A stretch of DNA of 56,248 nt from Leptospira sp. 96542 (GTDB lineage Bacteria; Spirochaetota; Leptospiria; Leptospirales; Leptospiraceae): positions 1-56,248 of the forward strand of contig JARJFC010000026.1 in NCBI GenBank assembly GCA_029310945.1. Reading direction: 5' to 3'. The notes under the pieces were generated by a model. It saw only the letters and a program-made list of their open reading frames with translations. It did not search any database and was not told where the DNA came from. Every line of letters starts with the position of its first letter. The stretch's first letter is position 1. Positions 16,579 to 25,600 of the stretch are shown piece by piece. The position numbers and the translations under genes are program-made.

Positions 16579-19505
16579 GTTCCTTTTGTGAGAATCGGCC
16601 AAAATTACAATTGGTTCTATTATTGCTTCTAAGTTTGTTTGGCTTACTCAATGTTCAGAAAGTTAGGTTTATCGATTTAAGGGAAATTATACACCCTGCC
16701 ATACTCATTGCAGTTACAGGAAGTGGCGCTGATATTCCTCGCATGGAAGAGATCGTAACGAATCCGATTGAAAATGCAATCGCAACAATTGGAGGTATCG
16801 TTGAATTGCGTTCTACAATTGAGATCGGAAAATCAAATACTTATATTCGATTTAATGAAGGTTCAGATGTAAAAAAAAAATCTGTCGAATTGAGGGAAAG
16901 GATAGATCTAGTCTCACAAAAATTTCCAGGTGAAATTCATAAACCTCAATTGATTTATTATGATCCAACAAAAAAACCACAATTTATACTTTCATTCGAA
17001 TCCAAAAAATTAAATACCGATGTTTTGCGAGAGAAAATGGAAACATTACTCAAGCACCAATTGGAAAAAATAAAAGGTATCGCTCTTGTTGAGTTTGTTG
17101 GAGGTAAAATTAGTGAAATCCAAATTGGCTGCGATCCTGCAAAGCTTGAAATTTATCAAATTAGTTTACTTGAAGTCATAAGAAAGATTCAAAACCAAAA
17201 TGTAAATCACTCTATCGATATACGCGAGTCGTCACTTTCGAATCAAAAAATATATTTGAATGACCGAATCGGGTCATTGGCGGATTTAGAAAATTTACCG
17301 ATCCTTATCTTTAAGAACGAACACTCTGTTCGCTTGAAAGATTTGGCAAATATTGGTATTGGAAAAAGAGAAGACGGAATCATTTCAAGAACGAACGGTA
17401 AGGAACGTGTTGCAATCTATATTTATACGCAAAATAATGCGGATATTTTCTTTATATCCGATTCAATTCATGAACTTATCTCTGGTTTAGAGATAGATTC
17501 TCTTGAGGTTGAAATCCAAAAAGATGCTGCGCAAACACTCCGAATTAAACTTAACCAAATATACACCATAATTGTGTTTATCTTAATATTTCAAACCTTA
17601 GTTCAGTATAAAAATTATCTGAAGAACTCGGTTTTATTTATTTTTTTCTCGTATGCGATCTCTTTTTTTATCATCATTTTTTTTTATTTTATTTTTAAGC
17701 AGAGTTTTTCGATATACGGATGTTATGCTTCTATTGTTGCAATGTCATTGAGTTTTTTCTATACAAATTTTAAAATTTGGATATCGAAGAAAAATCCCAA
17801 TTTACATTTAAAAATTCAAGTTTTCCTCGTTTTCCACTTTTTTATTTTTGCGGTGTATTATTTGAACAGACCATTTTTCTACATCTTTACGGAATTTTTT
17901 TATGTGCTGTTTTTCTTTCTTATGCTCAGTGTACATTTGAGTAATTTATTAAATCAAATTTTTACATCAGAAATATTGAATATAAAATATTCAATATTTT
18001 CATTTTCAAAAAATATTTTTAAAATTATAAAATTTAATTCGTATTCACAAGCACTACGAAACAAGTATACCGAAAATTTTTATCTTTTTCCTATTTCTAT
18101 TTTATTTCTTTTATTTTTGGGTCTTTATGAGTTTATGCTGAAAGATATTTCGGGAATCACCCATAATGAAACAAAAGAAATCTATGCTTATTTGGAATTT
18201 CCCCCAGGAACTTCGATCGCATATACAAATCAAATTTCGAAATTATTGGAAGAGAGGTTGAAAAATCATCCACCAATTGAGGATATCATTAGTAAAATTG
18301 AACCTGCTCATATTTTTTATTTAATCAAATTTAAGGAGATGGTTTCTCCCGATTTTGCCTTGTTTTCCTCATTGAAAAAGTTAGGTGGAAATTTAGGAGA
18401 AGGATATTTATATTTTTCTGGAGATAAAAATCAGAATTACCAAAATGAAATTATCTTTGATCTAACAGGTCCAGAGATTTCAGAAATGGAATCTATAATT
18501 AGTGAAATTTACAACCAAATTAAGGATGAGGATGGTGTTGGTGATTTGATTCTAAGGTTCAAACCAACCAGAGAGGAGTTAGATCTTAATTATAATGCGA
18601 ATAAATTTAATCATAGTGGAATCAGCTTGCAAGAGTATGGTGATGAGCTTCGAATTGCTATCCAAGGGGGAGTGGCATCTAAGATAGTTCTAACAAATAG
18701 AGAATTGGATGTTCGAGTTCGATATGCAGAAATTCACCGCGGCAATTTGAAAGATTTGAGTCAATACAAGATTAGAAATAAAAATCAACAATTCGTACCT
18801 GCTGAGAATTTAGTTGACCTTCGCTTAACGAAAGTTCCGAGTAAAATTTATCATAAAGATAAGCAACGAACACTTTCTTTTTCCATTGTTCTCGAAGATA
18901 ATTTTGAAAGTATAAAAAATATCGTCTCAAAAGGCTTTAAAAATTTATCTTTGGGTTTACGTTATCGCCTGGAAGTCCAAAACGAATTCAAGGAAAACAT
19001 AAATACAAATTTTTATAAATGGGTTTTCTTTTTATTTTACTTTATTCTGAATCTAATTTTTTTGATTCAGAATAAAATTTCCCCAAAAGATTTGGAGTTT
19101 TACAGCCCGATTTTGATTTATTTTCCATTTGTTTATACAATGGAATATTTTTTCCAAACAAACTTTGATTTGAATTTTCAATTGGGCTTATTACTTGCGA
19201 TTTTTTTACACTCTATTTTCCAGAATCAACTAATTTTCAAACCTATGCTTTCCAGGTTGTTTATATTGATTGTTTTTCTAAATTTTGCAATAGGCGGCGA
19301 ACTATCTCCGATGATTATAATATTCAATTGTTTGTTATTTTATAGTTTGTTCTTGAGGATTTATATAAAAATTGGAAAACATTGGGTTTATATTTATAAA
19401 TGTCCCTCAATCCTAGATTTTTTAAAATTTTTAAGAACCGATTTCCAAAAAAAATACCTCTCATACCGAGAGAAACGAAAACAAACTAAGTTCAGTTCTA
19501 TCTAG
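16575..19505 (+). CDS. degenerate RND-family subunit 2
   Basis: A 976-residue RND-like protein (GTG start overlapping the previous stop by four bases) with the RND layout of two periplasmic domains and two membrane blocks. The first periplasmic part is recognisable ('ITNP.ENAIATIGGIVELRSTI'-type region; 'GSDVKKKSVELRERID'). The membrane blocks are highly divergent and aromatic-rich. The TM4-equivalent 'YASIVAMSLSFFYTNF' and the TM10-equivalent 'QLGLLLAIFLHSIFQNQ' contain no Asp or Lys. The proton-relay residues therefore appear to be lost, which suggests a structural partner in a hetero-oligomer with subunit 1. Composition is among the most AT-rich of the window. Confidence 0.8.
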   Translation: MSSFCENRPKLQLVLLLLLSLFGLLNVQKVRFIDLREIIHPAILIAVTGSGADIPRMEEIVTNPIENAIATIGGIVELRSTIEIGKSNTYIRFNEGSDVKKKSVELRERIDLVSQKFPGEIHKPQLIYYDPTKKPQFILSFESKKLNTDVLREKMETLLKHQLEKIKGIALVEFVGGKISEIQIGCDPAKLEIYQISLLEVIRKIQNQNVNHSIDIRESSLSNQKIYLNDRIGSLADLENLPILIFKNEHSVRLKDLANIGIGKREDGIISRTNGKERVAIYIYTQNNADIFFISDSIHELISGLEIDSLEVEIQKDAAQTLRIKLNQIYTIIVFILIFQTLVQYKNYLKNSVLFIFFSYAISFFIIIFFYFIFKQSFSIYGCYASIVAMSLSFFYTNFKIWISKKNPNLHLKIQVFLVFHFFIFAVYYLNRPFFYIFTEFFYVLFFFLMLSVHLSNLLNQIFTSEILNIKYSIFSFSKNIFKIIKFNSYSQALRNKYTENFYLFPISILFLLFLGLYEFMLKDISGITHNETKEIYAYLEFPPGTSIAYTNQISKLLEERLKNHPPIEDIISKIEPAHIFYLIKFKEMVSPDFALFSSLKKLGGNLGEGYLYFSGDKNQNYQNEIIFDLTGPEISEMESIISEIYNQIKDEDGVGDLILRFKPTREELDLNYNANKFNHSGISLQEYGDELRIAIQGGVASKIVLTNRELDVRVRYAEIHRGNLKDLSQYKIRNKNQQFVPAENLVDLRLTKVPSKIYHKDKQRTLSFSIVLEDNFESIKNIVSKGFKNLSLGLRYRLEVQNEFKENINTNFYKWVFFLFYFILNLIFLIQNKISPKDLEFYSPILIYFPFVYTMEYFFQTNFDLNFQLGLLLAIFLHSIFQNQLIFKPMLSRLFILIVFLNFAIGGELSPMIIIFNCLLFYSLFLRIYIKIGKHWVYIYKCPSILDFLKFLRTDFQKKYLSYREKRKQTKFSSI

Positions 19506-19565
19506 CTTTAAATCATAGGATTTTTCCTCTTCGATTGGAGTAATAGCTGATTCAACATTCGTTTC

Positions 19566-19604
19566 TGAGTGTTATCATAGAAAAAGCTCACCTAAAAACA
19601 CTCA
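19566..19604 (+). promoter_or_regulatory. 8-bp hairpin between the RND operon and the giant gene
   Basis: TGAGTGTT (19566-19573) pairs with AACACTCA (19597-19604) around a 23-base loop in the 127-base spacer. It may be a partial terminator or an RNA structure setting the level of the giant protein relative to the transporter. There is no T-tract. Confidence 0.3.
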
Positions 19605-19632
19605 CCATTATTAAATAATTTGGGAGAAAGTT

Positions 19633-22600
19633 ATGTTGTACTTACGTTTATTTTGTGCGAAGTTTGTAAAAAGAATTCTACATATTTTTTGGTTTCGTCC
19701 AAAAAAAACGAAAGCCAGTTCGTTTTTTATTATATTTATTCTTTTGTATCATTCGCTGATCCCGCATCGATTCTCGGTTTTAAAATCACAAGAGTTAATT
19801 CCTGATTTACAAATGGAAGAATATGATAAAAATCGAATGAACCAATTTTATGGCCAAATGTATTTCCAGACAAACATGGCAAATTGGTCAAACCAGATCA
19901 ACCAGTATGTTGGAACTTTGCGAACTTCCTGGGAGAGTTCTGCAGATATGGCAATCGCAGAATATGTTGCATCCGTTACAGCAAACGATAATTATAATTC
20001 AGTAGGAGCATATAAAGATTATGTTTTTAAAGAATTAGAATCGCAAAAGTTGAGATCATTGGTTCTTTGGGAAAAAGCGGCTGAAGATCATATGTTGGAA
20101 AATCAAATTGATTTTTTAGCCAAACTCAATTCAAACCATATTGATGAGAGTTATTTGACCCGGATCGGACAAACAAATTTATACGATCAATACTTTCAAA
20201 ACATTACAAACAATACCATAATTCAAAATCAAATTTCAATTGGAGCTTCACAATGGTTAGATACGTATAATCAAAATTATGCGCAAGGATTGAATGATTT
20301 TAATACTTCATTGATAAATATGAATGAACAATACCAAACGATGATGGATTCGATAGACCAAAATGAAGAAACTTTTCTGATTAATTTGCATTCAATTGAT
20401 GTATATAAGAACAATGTCAAAACTGCTATTAGTTCCATGTTAGATGGATTTGAATTGAATTTGTCTGAGGGAACTAATTGTGATTTGGAAGGTGGATGTC
20501 TTTATCATAATAAGGGAGGTGAATTAAACTCAGCTGGAAAATTATTACGCGAATTCATCGATTCTATGAGACCGAAACTCGAAATTGCCACAATGGATCC
20601 TTCTTTATTTTTCAGCGAAATTTCAACTTCTTTTTCGGAATTTCTGGATTCACAAAGTACAATTGCGGAGGATCGATACACCCAGCATGAAAAAAATATT
20701 TATACATATCAAAATTCTCTCAATTTTAACTTTAATCTAAGCGATAACATGGATTTGGCTATTGCGATTGATAGAATTAATAATGGTAATTTTTTTACCG
20801 AATCATCTGCTACCTATGTTTGGCGCCATGAAGGAACATATCCTGGCCATGCTTCCTTCAAAAATATTGGTATGGATGGTTATGCTAGAGAAGAATTACT
20901 TTTTAATGCGATATATGGATTGCATATTGGTACGCCAGAATTTGCGGGTACGACTTTGGATACAATCAAAGATCAATTGCAGAGGTTTATGGGTGCAGAC
21001 CGAATTGTTACTAATGTTTATGCAGCTAACTTGTATTCAGATAATTATAACGCTTCCAATACGGATGGTTTTGCTTGGATCGATGTTTTAAAAGCTTCTG
21101 GCAATTTGTATGAAGACAAAGGTGGATTTGCACATTGGGCTGTTACTCGTTTGGTTTGTGTAGTGGGTTGTCTCTATTATCCGCAATTTTTTCAGATGGG
21201 TGCATTAAAATTAGGAATATTGTATGAAGTGAAAGACAATCACCAGGAATCACTAGCTGGACATTGGAACGGAACAACAAACTCTTTAAGTTCTCAATTG
21301 AATTTGTTTCAAAATCAAATTTCACCTGCTATCCATCGTTGGGAATCCCAAGTGAAAGATTACAATTCTTTTTACGAAAATTGGAAATCAGAAGCTGATG
21401 GATTGCGTAATGAAATCACAACAGAATACGAAGCTGCTCTCACCAAACATGAGATAGCAAAAACAAATTGGATCCAGAAAATGGAGGAAGAAAGAAATTC
21501 TGGGCTCAATCAATGGATTTCGATGTACAATGATGTAAATAATTTACAAACAAACGATGAGTTTGCGGAGTTTCTCAGCCATTCGAATGGTGTGGTGAAT
21601 GCAATGAATTCTGAATATATACCACCAAGTGAAACAAATACGATTGTCAGCGGATTAAAAGATGTTCTTGGTAATCTTGCGAACAGAACTTTCTTTTTTG
21701 ACAATGATTCTTCCGAATCCTCACAAAATCTGCCAGCGCCTGAAATTAAAACATATTCTATTTTTGGAGCAGCTAACCAAAACAAAATAGAATTGACTGC
21801 AACGATCGAAGGAAAGGATGTATTTTCGCATTTTCAAGAGACAACGAATGGGGTTTATCAATATGCAAACTTACTTTCTACAAACGAGAATAATCAGATT
21901 TTGCAGAATATCGAACAGCAGAAGCTCATCAACCAGAATGTGTATGTGGTAGATTGGGATGCAAGGGCGGTTGTTCCAAATCCCACACAGGCCGCCTACT
22001 TAAAAGAGATGAATTCCTTTCAGTGCAAACAAAACAAAGGGTGTGGAGACTATCAAACAGAATTTAACAAAAAGTTTGCAAATGAATTAGAGGAGATTAG
22101 AAAAAGCGGACTTACATATGCAAATGGAATTTTGGCTACAAGTTTAACAGATCGGGATAAAATATTACTGGGTCATGTTGATTACAAAAGTTTATCGGAC
22201 GATGATAAGCAGAATTTTGGAAAATGTTATAGTGACTTAAAGACTGAAAATTGTAGTAGTCTACTCAAACAAGAGTTTAACTATGAAGTGGATAGAGAGA
22301 GTAACATTTTAACTCTCACCAAACGAATCAGCGATGGTAATATTGCAGGTAAAGATGAAAAAGGATATTTTTCAGGAGAAAAACTGGAAACCAGATATGT
22401 ACATTTGTCGCAGATTGAAGTTGTGAATGCCCCTGAGGGTAAAGGATTATTCGATATTTGGAATGATGAGGATTGGAATCTCCTCGCAACAAAAAATAAC
22501 GAAAGTATAAACAATCTTTTTTCAAAACTTGAAAAAGATTCGAATCTTCTCCAAGACAATGTATCAAGTATTCGTAATACCGAAAATGCGAATGAACGAA

Positions 22601-25600
22601 TATTCCAAAAGAGAAAAATTGATCAAGAGAAAGCGGACTCCCTTGTCCAAGAATTAGCCCTTGCCTACTTTACTGGTGGAATGGCGGGCATCCAAGCCAC
22701 GATCAAAGGTAAAGTGGAAGACATGATCAATACGAGCATTGCGGAGGTTTGGATCCGAGCTGCTGGCGGGGATGAAGATGACATTGCCCTCGCCAGCATG
22801 GCAGTTGAGTTCATGCGGGGTCGGGTTGCTATGCAAAAGCTCAAAACAGATACCAATTCTTATTTTGGTCTCGATAGTTTGATGAATCCCTTGCAACTCT
22901 GGGAGAATTATCACAAAACGATTTGGAAACATGCAGAAGTTGCTTTCAATGAGGGACCAAGTGTATTGAACCGAATGACAGGTGGTGTCTATGGCGCAGC
23001 GGTGGATGGCTTCTTTGGACTCACTGTAATGCCTATTGCAAATAATTTAATTGGCAAAGACAATGTTGATCACCTTTTGCAACAAAAGAATGCCAAAGCA
23101 AATAAAATGGCTGAGCTAAAGGCAACCGAACTCTCGTTAGCTAAATCGGCAACAAGCCAAGCCATTGCAAGGGCAACTGGTTTGCCAATGGAACTCGTAA
23201 ATGCTGGTATTAATGATTTTGTAGCAAGTAAACAGGCAATGAAAGCGCGAAAAGCGATCACGAACAATCCCATAACTGATGGGCTTACCAAAGTGGTTGG
23301 TGTTGTGGGTGGTATGGCTAAAACTGCTCTTGTCGCAGCAGGAGTAAAAGAATCGGAGATCCAATACGCATACAAACAGGCGAATCAATACAATTTTGGC
23401 AGTTCATTTGATCCTTCATCTGCCAACCTAGCAGGGCTTGGACTTTTGGAACAAGCTTCTGGAATGAGTGCCACTGGCACTAGTTTTTCTGGCGAACTTT
23501 TGAATGCCAAAGACAAAGATAAGCTTATGGAAGAACTCACAAAACGAGCGCTTGCTGAACAAATGGCAAAAGCATCTGGTGTGGATTTTTCCATTGCCAA
23601 AGGTTTTATTGATAAGGGTTATGCTGACCACAAAACCAGAGAGAGCAACAAAAAAGCCCAAGCAAATGCCATTGAACAAGTAGCTGTGACGGTTGCCACA
23701 ACCGCCATCACGATGGGAGCTGGAGCGGCTCTTTCGGCAATGGTAAGCTCTGGAAGCACAACACTCAATTCGATCGCAAATGCTGTGATACAGTTTGGAG
23801 ATGATGTGGGATCCTTTTTAGGAAGCACCTCAAAAGTTGTTGCAGAAGTTGTAACCTCGACTGGAGAGGTAGTAAAAATTTCGAACCATGCTATGGCCGC
23901 TTTCCAAGCAGGTGCGAACACCATCGTCCAAGGAGCATACGGCTCCCGCAATGGACTCGATGGTGCATTGGCCGGTATCGCCAACGGGATCATCGGTGGA
24001 GTCACCCAGATTATGGGTCCGATAAAAACTGGGTTACTCGAAGGCATCACACCAGGCTTTGGTGTGACCTATACAGTTGAGACAGATGAGTTTGGAAATA
24101 AAAAAGGAAATTGGGGAGGAATGCTTGGTCTTGGAAACGCAACCGAAAATGCGAGTGTTTCTTTCTCCCAAAGGGGCAATACGACAGTGCAAGGATCCTA
24201 TGCACTAAAGGATACTGGAGCACAGCTAACGGCAGATTATACAACAAACAATGGTATGAATGTTGGAATTGATATCAATGAAGACAATGGGCCTCGCAAA
24301 GATTGGAACTTATCATTTAACTATGATTTGGCTGGTGGCGGTCTTTCCGCAAGCCTCGGTTACACAGATCCCGATTCCACACTTGGTCTGACATCCACCA
24401 TTGACCGCAATGGCCTCTCCACTTCCGCTGAACTGACGGGAGTTAGCATTGCAACAAATGGCCCCAATGGGTTCCAAATGGACGAAATCAACTTCGCCGA
24501 ACAAAACATCAACGCCGCCCAGGATAAGACACAGAAGGACCAGGATGATGCGAAGAAACTTGCAGATAGCAAAAACATCCTAGCTGGTGAACTAGGAAAG
24601 CAAGGTTTAACTCCCGACCAAATCAATGTAGTATTGAATTCTTTGACAAACGATCAACTGAATGGTAGTGCTGATGTAATTCGAAACGAACGGCAAGCGG
24701 TCGATGACAGACAATTTCTCCGAGACCAAAATGTGTCCGACGACGATATAAATGGAATGAGCGCAGAAGCACTCGCCGAAAGAGCCGCAGAAATCCGCGA
24801 TAGCCAGGTGAATTTGTTTGATACATTCACAGGAGTGGGGACAGCCCTTGGAGGTTTGGTATTCGGAGGACTGGCCATTGTAGGTGGTCTGTTTGGTAGC
24901 GGTAACGGAGCAGTTCCATCACCAAACACGGGTGTAGTGGTTGCGGATGAGACAGTGAGAAGGAAAGAGGATGAAGAAGGAGAGACATCCGAAAATGTAA
25001 ATGATTCGGATGATAGGGATTTGGCGGCTGAGACAAGTGTTGCTGCTTTCGTAGAAAGCATACCACCACAAGGAGTTGGAGTGAATCCACCTCCAGGAGA
25101 GGTCTCTTTTGAAGTTAATGGGCGTGGCTCAAATTCCATTTTAGCCCAATTGAACGCATTGGGTGGAGATTCGGACAAAGTAAAGCAGTATTTAAATACA
25201 CTTTCTGATTCTGAATTGGCAAATTTATCAAAAAAGGTAGATACCAAGAGCCTAACAGGATCGCCCATCGCAACAATAACGAAGGATGGTGTTGTTACGC
25301 AGATAGTGAATACACTCTCGCAAGATACAGCCGCCCAAGAAAATATAAAAATGATTCAATCGAAGATTGAAGGTACGTTATCAGTAGATTATCTGTATAA
25401 AACATTAGAATATTTCAATACTAATAAACAAGGGACAAATGATTTTATGGATCGAACTTCGTGGTTAGCAGGCATGAAAATACCAGCTGGTGACGATTTC
25501 TATAAAAGTTATTCTGGTCAAACAATAAAAGATTGGTTAGGAGTTTGTAGCGTTACAAGTGAACAGTTGAATCAATTAGAAAAGCAACTGAAAGTCCAAG

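Noticed and set aside
7172..19505. Simple multidrug or metal efflux operon
   Set aside because: Not excluded, but the three lipoproteins, the Yip1-like protein and the degenerate second RND subunit are atypical, and no metal-binding His/Met-rich motif or regulator gene is present.
23619..25268. Long antisense open frames inside the giant gene (for example 24654-25268 and 23619-24050, minus strand)
   Set aside because: They lie opposite a GC-richer, strongly coding region, have Ser/Pro/Ala-rich low-complexity translations and no ribosome-binding sites; they are shadows of the sense gene.
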